Of a DNA stretch of 34,133 nucleotides, positions 15,518 to 23,347 are shown one piece after another. The notes beneath the pieces are model-generated. The model was not told where the DNA came from. It was given only the letters and a program-made list of their open reading frames with translations, and searched no databases. The translations under genes were made by a program, and so were the position numbers. The DNA lies in contig JADMJR010000005.1 in assembly GCA_018780365.1 (NCBI GenBank), positions 1 to 34,133 on the forward strand, written 5' to 3'. The stretch's first letter is position 1; each line of letters opens with the position of its first letter. Origin of the DNA: Acidovorax sp. (GTDB lineage: Bacteria; Pseudomonadota; Gammaproteobacteria; Burkholderiales; Burkholderiaceae_C).

Positions 15518-17181
15518 GTTTCTATGCCGCCGCCCCGCTGCGCGAGCCGGTTGGCCACACTCACGATGGCCAGCACCGAGGCCGTCACGATGTTGTGGCT
15601 GGTTCCCGCGCCGAAGGTGGAACCCGACACCCCTTCCATCGCGGCCTCCACGATGGCCAGCGCCTGCGCGTGGGCACCCGTGCCGGTGGCGCGCTCTTCG
15701 TAGTGGTCCACGCGCAGCGGCAGGCCGAGGGCATCCACTGTGGCGGCAATCGGCCCGTTGCCCTGGCCGCGCAAGTGCTGGCGCGTGCCGTCGATGGTCA
15801 CATCGAGCTCGATGCCCTGCCCGTCTTCATCGAGCCTGTGGCTGTGGCACACGATGGCGGGCTGCGCAGGTGCGCGCAGGTAGGTCGTCTGGAACAGGTC
15901 CCACAGCGCCTCGCCGCTCATCTCGCCTTCGCTCGCGTCCGTCTGGCGCTGCACCACGGCGCTGAATTCGACCTGCATGCGCCGCGGCATCACCACGCCG
16001 TGTTCGCGCTCCAGCAAGAAGGCGATGCCGCCCTTGCCGGACTGGCTGTTCACGCGGATCACGCTGTCGTACGTGCGGCCGAGGTCCGCCGGGTCGATGG
16101 GCAGGTACGGCACCTCCCACAGCGCATTCGGGTCCTGCGCGGCAAAGCCCTTCTTGATCGCGTCCTGGTGCGAGCCCGAGAACGCGGTGAACACCAGGTC
16201 GCCCGCATAGGGGTGGCGCGGGTGCACGGGCAGCGAGGTGCATTCCTCGGCGATGCGCGCCACCGACGTGATGTCCGAAAAATCGAGGCCCGGGTGCACG
16301 CCTTGCGTGTACATGTTGAGCGCCAGCGTCACGATGTCCACGTTGCCGCAGCGCTCGCCGTTGCCGAACAGGCAGCCTTCCACGCGGTCGGCACCGGCCA
16401 TCATCGCCAGCTCCGCCGCAGCCACGCCGGTGCCGCGGTCGTTGTGCGGGTGCACCGAGAGCGTGATGTGCTCGCGGGGGGCGAGGCGCCGGTCCATCCA
16501 CTCGATCTGGTCGGCGAACACGTTGGGCGTGGCGTTCTCCACCGTGGTGGGCAGGTTGATGATGATGGGGCGGCCGGGGCCCGCGTTCCAGGCCGCGATG
16601 GCCGTCTGGCAGGCCTTGAGCGATACGTCGAGCTCGGTGGCGCTGAAGGTCTCGGGCGAATATTGCAGCGTCCACTGCGTGGCGGGTTGTGCGTCGGTGA
16701 GCTGCTTCAGGTAGCCCACGTGGTGCGCGATGAGCTGCATCACCTGCGTCACGTTCATGCCGAACACGATGCGCCGCCAGGCGGGGGCCGTGGCGTTGTA
16801 CAGGTGCACGATGGCGCGGGGCGCGCCCTGCACGGCCTCCACCGTGCGTGCGATCAGGTCCTCGCGCGATTGGGTCATGACCATGATGGTCACGTCGTCG
16901 GGGATCAGGTCCTCGTCGATGAGGCGGCGCACGAAGTCGAAGTCGGTCTGCGACGCAGCCGGAAAGCCGACTTCGATTTCCTTGAAGCCGATGCGCACCA
17001 GCTCCTGGAAGAGCTTCATCTTGCGCTCGCCGTTCATCGGCTCGAACAGCGCCTGGTTGCCGTCGCGCAGGTCGGTGGAGAGCCACACGGGCGCGCGGGT
17101 GATGCTGCGGGTGGGCCACTGGCGGTCGGGCAAAGCGACCGGTGCGATGGGCTGGTACTTGGTGGCGGGCTTGGCAATCAT
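15490..17181 (-). CDS. leuA: 2-isopropylmalate synthase (LeuA2 type)
   Basis: 563-residue enzyme for the first committed step of leucine synthesis: acetyl-CoA plus 2-oxoisovalerate to 2-isopropylmalate. I start at the ATG 17181, which has GGAG six bases upstream, rather than the GTG at 17193. Catalytic TIM-barrel signatures are STDLRDGNQAL (~35-45), GFPAASQTDFDFVR, and SVHPHNDRGTG with the metal-binding His pair. NGERCGNVDIVTLALNMY follows, and then the C-terminal leucine-sensing regulatory domain (~430-555), which ends in a glycine-rich TFGAGTSHNIVTAS segment. It is the long LeuA2 subfamily also found in actinobacteria, not the E. coli type. The upstream leader peptide, hairpin and U-tract (17249-17434) point to transcription attenuation by leucine. 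The last ~8 codons (SKKIAASA) and the stop lie in a dispersed repeat. Confidence 0.96.
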   Translation of the reverse strand: MIAKPATKYQPIAPVALPDRQWPTRSITRAPVWLSTDLRDGNQALFEPMNGERKMKLFQELVRIGFKEIEVGFPAASQTDFDFVRRLIDEDLIPDDVTIMVMTQSREDLIARTVEAVQGAPRAIVHLYNATAPAWRRIVFGMNVTQVMQLIAHHVGYLKQLTDAQPATQWTLQYSPETFSATELDVSLKACQTAIAAWNAGPGRPIIINLPTTVENATPNVFADQIEWMDRRLAPREHITLSVHPHNDRGTGVAAAELAMMAGADRVEGCLFGNGERCGNVDIVTLALNMYTQGVHPGLDFSDITSVARIAEECTSLPVHPRHPYAGDLVFTAFSGSHQDAIKKGFAAQDPNALWEVPYLPIDPADLGRTYDSVIRVNSQSGKGGIAFLLEREHGVVMPRRMQVEFSAVVQRQTDASEGEMSGEALWDLFQTTYLRAPAQPAIVCHSHRLDEDGQGIELDVTIDGTRQHLRGQGNGPIAATVDALGLPLRVDHYEERATGTGAHAQALAIVEAAMEGVSGSTFGAGTSHNIVTASVLAIVSVANRLAQRGGGIETSKKIAASA

Positions 17182-17347
17182 GAGAGGCTCCACGAACGGT
17201 GTGCAGTGCGCGCAATGTGCAGCGGTGCACTACAGGTCAAACGAAATGAAAAAACAAAACGTGTGACATCCCCTGCAGCCCTTTGCGTGTGCAAAGGCTG
17301 GTTCGCGGGCCGGGGTCAGGGGGAGATCAGGTGTTGCGCTGAGCGGA
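17182..17347. other. leuA 5' untranslated region between leader peptide and leuA
   Basis: 166 bases on the minus strand between the leader stop codon and the leuA ATG. It contains the attenuator-like hairpin and U-tract described separately and, next to leuA, the GGAG ribosome site. No other gene is seen. Confidence 0.7.
17249..17323 (-). promoter_or_regulatory. Attenuator-like hairpin and U-tract upstream of leuA
   Basis: Read on the minus strand: CCCCTG (complement of 17317-17323 region) can pair with CAGGGG (17270-17275). Inside lies a stem CAGCCTTTGC (17291-17300) with GCAAAGGGCTG (17276-17286), one bulged G and loop ACAC. About ten bases after the outer stem comes the U-rich tract TTTTGTTTTTT (17249-17259). 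It follows a leucine-codon-rich leader peptide, the classical layout for ribosome-stalling attenuation. The gap between stem and U-tract is longer than in a textbook terminator, so the exact fold is uncertain. Confidence 0.6.
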
Positions 17348-17434
17348 TCAGGCAACGGTGGCGAACGCAGGCAGACCCCGGCCAAGCACTAGTAGGCTTA
17401 GCGATAGGGTGGGTAGGAGCATGCTGCGTTGCAT
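17348..17434 (-). CDS. leuA leader peptide, leucine-rich (28 residues)
   Basis: ATG at 17434 to TGA at 17350-17348. The peptide has eight leucines in 28 residues, seven of them within residues 6-17 (MLLPTLSLSLLVLG). Five use CTA and one uses CTT, codons that should be rare in a genome where CTG dominates. This is the signature of a leucine-starvation sensor (LeuL-like). There is no Shine-Dalgarno sequence. A promoter whose predicted start is only a few bases before the ATG (17444-17473) suggests leaderless or near-leaderless translation. It lies 167 bases upstream of leuA, with a hairpin and U-tract in between. It is too short for ordinary gene prediction. I give no gene symbol because the sequence does not resemble E. 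coli LeuL except in leucine content. Confidence 0.75.
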   Translation of the reverse strand: MQRSMLLPTLSLSLLVLGRGLPAFATVA

Positions 17435-17443
17435 AGGGGCTTG

Positions 17444-17473
17444 AAGATAGCACAGGCTTGCTGCGGCGCGCAA
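17444..17473 (-). promoter_or_regulatory. Predicted sigma-70 promoter of the leuA leader transcript
   Basis: On the minus strand TTGCGC (17473-17468) and TATCTT (17449-17444) are separated by 18 bases. Transcription would start near 17437, three or so bases before the leader ATG at 17434. The -35 matches four of six and the -10 four of six consensus bases, so this rests mainly on position. Confidence 0.45.
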
Positions 17474-17498
17474 GATTTAGATGAAAACGGCCGTTACC

Positions 17499-17538
17499 GC
17501 CTGATGGATAAGAGATGGTAGCTATCAAAATAGTAGTG
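17499..17538 (-). repeat. Dispersed two-palindrome repeat, copy D
   Basis: On the minus strand: ACTACTATTTTGATAGCTAC, then CTCTTATCCATCAGGCG. It lies between the leuA leader promoter and the YciI-like gene. Confidence 0.75.
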
Positions 17539-17606
17539 AATGCAGCTGATAGGATGGCGCCTTTCGCCCGGCCCCCTTCCCCCCCCTTGTTTCGTCAGGA
17601 GACCCC

Positions 17607-17969
17607 ATGTCCTACATGCTGCTCATCATGGAACCCCACGGCCAGCGGGCCGAACGTGGGCTGGCCGGAGGCCAGGAGGCCTATGCCCGCATGCTGCGTT
17701 TTGGCGAGGGCCTGAAGGCCCGGGGCCTGCTGCGCGCCACCGAGTCCCTGGCCTCCACCGAGCAGGCTGTGCGCCTGCAGGTGCGCGGGGGGCAGTCCCA
17801 GCTGGTGGATGGTCCGTTTGCCGAAACCAAGGAAATGGTGGGCGGGTTCTTTTTGCTCGACTGCGCCACGCGCGACGAAGCCGTGGCCATTGCCCGCGAG
17901 TGCCCGGCCGCCGAGTGGGCGACCATCGAGGTGCGCGCGTTGGCGCCCTGCTTTCACGGTGCGGTGTGA
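17607..17969 (+). CDS. YciI/DGPF-domain protein (YCII-related)
   Basis: 120-residue single-domain protein. The DGPFAETKE motif at residues 68-76 and the following GGFFLLDCATRDEAVAIA are the hallmark of the DGPF (YCII-related) family, a dimeric alpha+beta barrel fold; residues 1-9 (MSYMLLIME) are the usual first strand. Biochemical function is unknown for most members; they are strongly linked in genomes to ECF42-type sigma factors. The ATG at 17607 has a good AGGAG site 6 bases upstream. It stands alone here, between leuA and the convergent GGDEF-EAL gene. An ECF42 sigma factor and a second DGPF gene lie about 5-6 kb further on. Regulation by that sigma factor is possible, but I see no matching promoter. 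Confidence 0.88.
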   Translation: MSYMLLIMEPHGQRAERGLAGGQEAYARMLRFGEGLKARGLLRATESLASTEQAVRLQVRGGQSQLVDGPFAETKEMVGGFFLLDCATRDEAVAIARECPAAEWATIEVRALAPCFHGAV

Positions 17970-17979
17970 TCGGTGGTGC

Positions 17980-19893
17980 CTATGCCGTGACACCGGCCTG
18001 CAAGGCCAGAAACTGCGCGGCGGGCATGGGGCGCGCGAACACATAGCCCTGCAGCACATCGCAGCCCTGCTGCACCAGATAGTCGGCCTGCTGGGGGGTC
18101 TCCACCCCTTCGGCGGTCACCTGCAGGCCCAGGCCATGGGCCAGTGCCACGATGGCGGTGACGATGGTGCGGCTGTGTTCCTGCTCGGGCAGGTCTTTCA
18201 CAAAACTGCGGTCAATTTTCAGGCGCCGCATCGGCAGCTGGCGCAGGTACGCCAGTGACGAGTAGCCGGTGCCGAAATCGTCGATCGCCAGGTGGATGCC
18301 CAGCTGGCTCAGGCGGTGCAGCGTGTGCGCCCCGGCTTCCATGTTTTCCATCAGCACGGTTTCGGTGAGTTCGATTTCGAGCAGGTGGGCCGCAAGCCCT
18401 TCTTCGCGCAGGATGTCCATCACGCGCTCCAGAAACTGCGGGTCTCCGAGCTGGCGGGCCGAAATGTTGACGGCCACCCGCAGGGGCCCGCGCGCATTCC
18501 ACTGCGAGGCGTCGCGGCACGCGGTGCGCATGACCCAGTACCCCAGTGGAACGATGAGCCCGCAGTCTTCGGCCACCGACACCGCTTCGAGCGGCGACAC
18601 GGTGCCCAGCTCCGCATGGGTCCAACGCAGCAAAGCCTCTGCGCCCACCAGCGACCCGTCGCAGGCGGCAAACAGGGGCTGGTAGTGCAGTGCCAGCCCG
18701 CTGCCGTGCTCCAGCTCGGCGCGCAGCGCGTGTTCGATGGCCTGGCGCCGCACCACCGCCTGGTTCATGGACACGTCAAAACGCACGCAGCGGTTTTTGC
18801 CCATTTCCTTGGCGCGGTACATGGCCGTGTCGGCATTGCTGACCAGGGCGTTGATGTCTGCGGCATCGTCCGGAAAGGTGGCAATGCCCGCGCTGCAGGT
18901 CACGTTCACCTGCTGGCCGACCTCGGTGTAGGCGGCCTGGAAGACGCCGATGATGCGCTGCGTGTACTTGTCCAGCGCCACATCGTCCATGTCGAGCCGC
19001 AGGACCAGCGCAAACTCGTCACCGCCCAGGCGCGAGATGGTGTCGGTGCTGCGCACCACGGACTGCAGGCGCTGCGCCACCTGGCGCAGCAGGCCGTCTC
19101 CGGCCGCATGCCCGAAGGTGTCGTTGAGCGTCTTGAAGTTGTCCAGATCGATGTAGACCAGGGCCACGCGGTGGCCCGCGCTGCGGGCCAGCTCCAGCTC
19201 GGCGGCGAGCCGTTCGTTGAAGGCGTGGCGGTTGCCGGTGCCGGTGACGGCGTCGGTGTGGGCCAGTGTGTGCAGGCGGTGCTCGGCCTCCCGCACGGCC
19301 GCGCGGCTGCGCAGCACCATGGCGGTGGCCATGGCCATCACGCACACGGCGATCAGCAGCGCGCTGAAAAAGCGGATGGCCAGGCGGGTGTGCACCGCAC
19401 CCATGGACTTGCGGATGTACAGCGTGCCCAGCGGAGCGGCCGAGCCTTGTATGGGGCAGGCGATCTCCAGCATGTCCCATCCGGCACGCTCCAGCGCGCC
19501 GTCCATGCCCGCTGCGCGCAGCGTGGTCGGAAACTCCGGGTCGCGGTCGCGCACATAGTGCGCAAACAGCACGCCATCGGCGTCGTACACGCCAGCGGCC
19601 AGCACCATGGACGAAGACCGCAGAGCGCCCAGCATCTCGTTGGCCGTGCCCGTGTCGCGGAACATGACGGCGGCAGAAACGTTGTCGGCCACGATGGCGG
19701 CCTCCACCCGGCTGTCTTGCAGCATCGAGGTGCGGGTGCTCCAGTAGTCCACACCCGTGAGCGCCAGCACCACCGTCAGCAACGCCAGGCCGGCCGACAG
19801 GATGCCCGTCATCACCAGCTTCGACGACAGCAGAATGGGCGGCAGCAGAAGGGCCGGCGCCGTGGTGTGTGGGGTGTTGGCCGGGGTTCTCAT
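17980..19893 (-). CDS. Membrane GGDEF-EAL cyclic-di-GMP enzyme with periplasmic CHASE8-like sensor
   Basis: 637 residues. A transmembrane helix (~26-46) leads to a periplasmic domain (~50-170; [39 protein letters not shown]) like the CHASE8 domain of YfiN/TpbB. A second helix (~172-192) follows, then a short linker with no clear HAMP domain. The cytoplasmic GGDEF domain (~205-370) has RLGGDEF near 290 with an RxxD site (RSTD) five residues before it. The EAL domain (~385-630) has AEALLRW near 417, [21 protein letters not shown] and EGVET. Both catalytic motifs look intact, so it may make and degrade cyclic di-GMP. Its start overlaps the YfiR-like stop by four bases (ATGA), so the two are translationally coupled. 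In Pseudomonas, YfiR binds and represses the CHASE8 cyclase YfiN; I infer the same pairing here. Confidence 0.9.
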   Translation of the reverse strand: MRTPANTPHTTAPALLLPPILLSSKLVMTGILSAGLALLTVVLALTGVDYWSTRTSMLQDSRVEAAIVADNVSAAVMFRDTGTANEMLGALRSSSMVLAAGVYDADGVLFAHYVRDRDPEFPTTLRAAGMDGALERAGWDMLEIACPIQGSAAPLGTLYIRKSMGAVHTRLAIRFFSALLIAVCVMAMATAMVLRSRAAVREAEHRLHTLAHTDAVTGTGNRHAFNERLAAELELARSAGHRVALVYIDLDNFKTLNDTFGHAAGDGLLRQVAQRLQSVVRSTDTISRLGGDEFALVLRLDMDDVALDKYTQRIIGVFQAAYTEVGQQVNVTCSAGIATFPDDAADINALVSNADTAMYRAKEMGKNRCVRFDVSMNQAVVRRQAIEHALRAELEHGSGLALHYQPLFAACDGSLVGAEALLRWTHAELGTVSPLEAVSVAEDCGLIVPLGYWVMRTACRDASQWNARGPLRVAVNISARQLGDPQFLERVMDILREEGLAAHLLEIELTETVLMENMEAGAHTLHRLSQLGIHLAIDDFGTGYSSLAYLRQLPMRRLKIDRSFVKDLPEQEHSRTIVTAIVALAHGLGLQVTAEGVETPQQADYLVQQGCDVLQGYVFARPMPAAQFLALQAGVTA

Positions 19894-20438
19894 CGCCCCG
19901 CCTTGGCCAGCCGCAGCAGCCGGGAGCTGATGGTCAGACCGGCCTTGGCTGCGGCTTCGGCGTTGATGCCGAACACGACGCGGCCCTGCTGCTCGGTGAG
20001 CGCGATCACGATCTCCGGGTTGGTGAAGGTGAGCTCATCGGAGATCGTCAGGATGCCATGCGCGGCGGGCAGCGCCCGCAGGGCGCGCAGGGCTGGTTCC
20101 ACATCCGCGTTGTGCAGGATGAGCACCCGGCAGTGGCGCAGGCTTGCGGGCTCCAGCAGCTTCACCCGCACGGCGCGGCCCTTGGCGGCCTGCTTGCCCT
20201 CCAGTGCGGCCAGGGGGCGCTTGAGCGGGCTGAAAGGCGACACGCACAGCGTCATGTCGCTGGCGGTGGCCGCATCGCTGTCGGGCCACTCGATGAACTG
20301 GATGAAGTTGAAGATGTAGGCGGCCTTCAGCTCCAGCTCGCCCACGGGCTCGTTTGCATGGGCCACGCCCCATCCCGCCGCGCACAGCATCCACAGCCAG
20401 ATCACCAGCCGGTTGTGTAGGCGCAGGGTGCTGTGCAT
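19890..20438 (-). CDS. YfiR-like periplasmic regulator (DUF4154)
   Basis: 182-residue exported protein: signal peptide ~1-28 ([18 protein letters not shown]), then the YfiR signature [17 protein letters not shown] at ~36-52, [29 protein letters not shown] and [10 protein letters not shown]. YfiR of Pseudomonas is a periplasmic, redox-sensitive repressor of the diguanylate cyclase YfiN. It lies 3 bases after the TonB-dependent receptor stop and overlaps the GGDEF-EAL start by 4, which fixes it as the middle gene of a three-gene operon. Two cysteines occur in the mature part (in LCVSP and HCRV). No YfiB-like OmpA lipoprotein, the usual release partner, is present in the window; the receptor may take that role. 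Confidence 0.87.
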   Translation of the reverse strand: MHSTLRLHNRLVIWLWMLCAAGWGVAHANEPVGELELKAAYIFNFIQFIEWPDSDAATASDMTLCVSPFSPLKRPLAALEGKQAAKGRAVRVKLLEPASLRHCRVLILHNADVEPALRALRALPAAHGILTISDELTFTNPEIVIALTEQQGRVVFGINAEAAAKAGLTISSRLLRLAKAGR

Positions 20439-20441
20439 GGC

Positions 20442-22487
20442 TCAGAACGCGTAGGTCAGCTTGATGCGGTAGGTCCGCCCGTCCTGGCGGATCGCATCCT
20501 CGCGGATCTCGAACGAGGCGGGGTCTGCGTGCCGGCGGTTGAACAGGTTGTAGACGCCCACCGACACATCGACATGGGCCATGCGCGTGGAGTAGGTCAC
20601 ATGGGTCAGGAGGTGCCCGGGCAGGCGTGTGTGCAGCAGCGTGTTGCGGGGGCCGATGCCGATGGCTTCGATGGCATACCGCCCCGCGCTCCAGCCCGAC
20701 CCTGCCGCAGGCCGCAGGGTGTCCGACCACTGCACTTTGAGCAGATGCCGGGGGGCGTTGGTCAGAGGGGCTGGTTGCGACGGGTCGCGCGCCTTCTGCC
20801 AGCCGTAGGCCACGCGCAGGCGCTGCCCGCCCTGCCAGCGCTGTTCGGCCTCGGCCTCCAGGCCATGCACCTGCACGGCGCGGGTGTTGCCTACCGTGAG
20901 ACGGTCCGAACGGTTCGCAGCGTCCAGCGCGATCAGGTCGGTCACGGAGGACCGGAACGCCGTCAGCAGCACGCGGCTGGCGCCGGTGGGGGCGTGCTCC
21001 AGCGCCAGTTCGGTGGTGCGCACGCGCTCGGAGCGCAGGTTCGCCCCCTCCACCACGCCGCCCGGCAGGTCCACGCGGTAGTCGCGCTCGTAGGCGTTGG
21101 GTGGCCGGTAGGCGGTGCCATGGAGCAGCTTGACGGCGGTGGCCGCGTTCCACCAGTACACCAGGCCCAGGCGGGGATGGACGGCGCCGGTGCTGCCCGA
21201 CTGCTTGCCCCAGCGCAGGCCGGCATGGAGCGTGAGGTCGGGACTGAGCGCGAATTCGTCCTGGAAATACAGGCCCAGCACATCCCCTTTGCGGTGGGCA
21301 TCCAGGTACTGCGCGGGCGGCGAGACGTCGATGCTGAGCTGCTCGATGTGGGTGTCGCGGCGGTAGTCCAGGCCCCAGGACAGCTTGTGGCGCGCCAGCG
21401 CCGTGCTGACCCATTGCCACTCGGTGCCCCACCACTGGCCATTGCCCACGTCGCGGTTCAGCGTCACGGGTGGGTAGTCGTACACATAGTCGCCCAGATA
21501 CTGGTAGCGGCCCGCATGCAGGCGCCCGGTGAAGGCCAGTGAGGGCTGCAGCTGCGTGGTGTATTCGGCCGCCAGGCGCGTGCTTTTGTCGATGAAGCGC
21601 GAGCGCGGGTCGTTGAAGACCTGGGAGAACGCCGCTGTGGGAACCCCCTTGGTGCGCTCGCCATGGGCCAGCGTCAGCGTCAGCCCCTCGCGGTGCATGC
21701 GGGCGAACAGCTGGGTGCTGCGGTCATAGTCCAGGCGCTGCGCAACGCCGCCCGGGTTCGCGGGCGTCTCGAACGCCGGGTAGTGCTGGTCGGCCCCGCG
21801 TGTGGTGGCCCGCGTGGCAGAGAGCAGCCAGTCGCCCCCTTGTGCATCCACCGTGCCCACGGAAAACCGCAGCTTGGCGCTGCCGTGGCTGCCCGCCTCG
21901 GTGCTCACCTGCGGCCCCGCCAGCTGGCGGCCATCGCGCGTGATGACATTGACGACGCCGAAGAAAGCGTTGGCCCCATACACCGCCGACCCGGGACCGG
22001 GCACGAACTCCACCCGGTCCACCAGGTCCAGGTCCAGCGGAAAGTCGCTGCCGATGCTCGCTTGGTCGTAGATGTTGTCGTTGAAACGCACCCCGTTGAC
22101 CAGCAGCAGCACCCGCGTGTTGTAGTCGCCCGGGGTCGCAAAGCCCCGGGTGCCCAGGTAGTGGTAGGCGCGGTCGTAAGAGATGTACAGCCCGCGCATG
22201 CTGCCCAGCACCTCGGCCAGGGTGCGGTAGCCAAAAAGCCGGATGTCGTCGGCCGTGACCACACTCACGGCGGCGGGGGCCTCCAGGGCCGTTTGCGCAT
22301 ACCGGCTGGCGGTGGTGATCTGCATCTGCATGAGCTGCTCCAGCGGCAGGTCGGCCACCGCCGCCTGCGCTTGCGCATGCCCGTTGTTTGTGGCCCCGGC
22401 GCACAGCAGGGCCAGCACCCTGGGGGCCCAAAACGCCCAGGCCACAGGCCGTGGTGGCCGCTGCGGGTTGTTTGATCCTCGTGCCAT
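20442..22487 (-). CDS. TonB-dependent outer-membrane receptor
   Basis: 681 residues from the ATG at 22487, chosen because GGAG lies 8 bases upstream and a signal peptide follows at once (VAWAFWAPRVLALLCAGA); the frame is open to 22556. After DLPLEQLMQMQITTASR, a conserved lead-in of one receptor subfamily, comes the plug domain (~70-190; APAAVSVVTADDIRLFGYRT, VLLLVNGVRFND, VEFVPGPGSAVYGANAFFGV). A 22-strand-type barrel follows and ends in the aromatic YRIKLTYAF expected for outer-membrane insertion. VYNLFNRRHADPAS near the end is a typical penultimate-strand motif. The ligand is unknown; no siderophore or metal genes are adjacent. Being first in an operon with a YfiR-like protein and a GGDEF-EAL enzyme, it may sense a ligand for cyclic-di-GMP control. 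Confidence 0.92.
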   Translation of the reverse strand: MARGSNNPQRPPRPVAWAFWAPRVLALLCAGATNNGHAQAQAAVADLPLEQLMQMQITTASRYAQTALEAPAAVSVVTADDIRLFGYRTLAEVLGSMRGLYISYDRAYHYLGTRGFATPGDYNTRVLLLVNGVRFNDNIYDQASIGSDFPLDLDLVDRVEFVPGPGSAVYGANAFFGVVNVITRDGRQLAGPQVSTEAGSHGSAKLRFSVGTVDAQGGDWLLSATRATTRGADQHYPAFETPANPGGVAQRLDYDRSTQLFARMHREGLTLTLAHGERTKGVPTAAFSQVFNDPRSRFIDKSTRLAAEYTTQLQPSLAFTGRLHAGRYQYLGDYVYDYPPVTLNRDVGNGQWWGTEWQWVSTALARHKLSWGLDYRRDTHIEQLSIDVSPPAQYLDAHRKGDVLGLYFQDEFALSPDLTLHAGLRWGKQSGSTGAVHPRLGLVYWWNAATAVKLLHGTAYRPPNAYERDYRVDLPGGVVEGANLRSERVRTTELALEHAPTGASRVLLTAFRSSVTDLIALDAANRSDRLTVGNTRAVQVHGLEAEAEQRWQGGQRLRVAYGWQKARDPSQPAPLTNAPRHLLKVQWSDTLRPAAGSGWSAGRYAIEAIGIGPRNTLLHTRLPGHLLTHVTYSTRMAHVDVSVGVYNLFNRRHADPASFEIREDAIRQDGRTYRIKLTYAF

Positions 22488-22671
22488 GGGCTGGGCTCCG
22501 TGTGTGGCTGGCGGGCGCTCTTTCGTTCGAGGCTGGCGTGCGGGAGGGCGCGTCAATCGATGGATCAGATCCTGGACAGGTTCTTAACAAATTGTATCCA
22601 GCCCCTTGCGCGGATCACAGGGGTCTGGCTCAGTGATCTCCCTATGTCAACCATCCCTGCGCAGTGCCGAG

Positions 22672-22721
22672 GCCGGGGGGCTTCCACAGGGTGAATCGGC
22701 CCCCGGCTTCAAGAATTTTTT
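22672..22721 (+). terminator. Possible intrinsic terminator upstream of the ECF42 operon
   Basis: A GC-rich stem (22672-22681 with 22699-22707, one unpaired G, 17-base loop) is followed by TTCAAGAATTTTTT. It would insulate the promoter at 22751 from transcripts entering on the plus strand. The loop is long and the T run is offset by about 8 bases. Confidence 0.35.
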
Positions 22722-22750
22722 AGGTGTTAACCCTTGTTTTTCCGTTTCTG

Positions 22751-22777
22751 TGTCGATCCAGGTGGGCCCCGTTCGTC
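22751..22777 (+). promoter_or_regulatory. ECF42-type sigma promoter of the DGPF operon
   Basis: TGTCGA (22751-22756) and CGTC (22774-22777) are separated by 17 bases. The ECF42 group is reported to recognise a -35 TGTCGA and a -10 CGA/TC-type element upstream of DGPF genes. This one lies 109 bases before a DGPF gene whose operon ends with an ECF42 sigma gene, so autoregulation is the natural inference. Confidence 0.65.
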
Positions 22778-22885
22778 GTAGGGGTGAAGCGCGCAAAAGG
22801 GATCAGGGCCTGGGACACAGGCCAGGATGGCCCACCGGCTGCCAGCGCGCTCCATGTTTTTCTCAACACCACCCGGAGAGTCACC

Positions 22886-23299
22886 ATGCGATTCATGATC
22901 ATCGTCAAGGCCACGGCCGAATCCGAACAGGGCTGCATGCCCACTGCGGCCCTGATGGCCGAGATGGCCCGCTACCACGAAGAACTTGCCCATGCGGGCG
23001 TGTTGCTGGACGCCAGCGGCCTCAAGCCCAGCGCGCAGGGCTGGCGCGTGCGCTACACCGGCAGTGGCCGCACCGTCACCGACGGGCCATTCACCGAAAC
23101 CAAGGAACTCATTGCCGGCTATACCCTGATCCAGGTGCGCAGCACGGACGAGGCGCTGGAGTGGACGCGCCGCTTCCCCAACCCGCGCGGCGAAGGGCTC
23201 GACGCCCAGATCGAGGTGCGCCAGCTGTTTGAGATGGAAGACTTTGCCGGGATCGACGGGGTGGAAAAATTCCGCGATCTAGAAGCCCTGCGCGGCTGA
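22886..23299 (+). CDS. DGPF-domain (YCII-related) protein of the ECF42 operon
   Basis: 137-residue DGPF protein starting MRFMIIVKA, with TDGPFTETKELIAGYTLIQV at ~65-85 carrying the family motif. The ATG at 22886 is preceded by GGAGAG; the frame is open further upstream, but that stretch contains the promoter. It is the first gene of a plus-strand set with spacings of 48, 63 and 10 bases to an SRPBCC protein, a VOC protein and an ECF42 sigma factor. DGPF proteins are the most constant neighbours and the best-known targets of ECF42 sigma factors; what they do is unknown, with proposals of a stress or sensing role. Compared with the DGPF gene at 17607 it carries a longer C-terminal tail (VEKFRDLEALRG). 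Confidence 0.9.
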   Translation: MRFMIIVKATAESEQGCMPTAALMAEMARYHEELAHAGVLLDASGLKPSAQGWRVRYTGSGRTVTDGPFTETKELIAGYTLIQVRSTDEALEWTRRFPNPRGEGLDAQIEVRQLFEMEDFAGIDGVEKFRDLEALRG

Positions 23300-23347
23300 A
23301 GCCCACACACCCAACACCCCCCCAAGATACACCCAGGACACACCACC

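Larger units (their letters stand above)
17435..17606. other. Divergent promoter region between leuA leader and the YciI-like gene
   Basis: 172 bases that hold the leuA leader promoter (minus strand) and copy D of the dispersed two-palindrome repeat (about 17499-17538). The ribosome site AGGAG for the plus-strand gene lies just before 17607. No ECF42-type promoter motif is visible here, unlike upstream of the other DGPF gene at 22886. Confidence 0.6.
22488..22885. other. Divergent intergenic region between the receptor operon and the ECF42 operon
   Basis: 398 bases without a gene. It contains AGATCCTGGACAGGTTCTTA (22567-22586), an 18/20 match to one end of the 14596-14865 element. It also has a hairpin GCCGGGGGGC/GCCCCCGGC (22672-22681, 22699-22707) with a T run at 22716-22721, a possible plus-strand terminator, and the ECF42-type promoter at 22751-22777. 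The receptor promoter must also lie here but was not recognised. Confidence 0.6.

Noticed and set aside
15595-17436. 613-residue plus-strand ORF opposite leuA
   Set aside because: Antisense shadow of leuA, with no domain resemblance.
18292-20319. 675-residue plus-strand ORF opposite the GGDEF-EAL and YfiR-like genes
   Set aside because: Antisense shadow; both opposite genes are clearly conserved.
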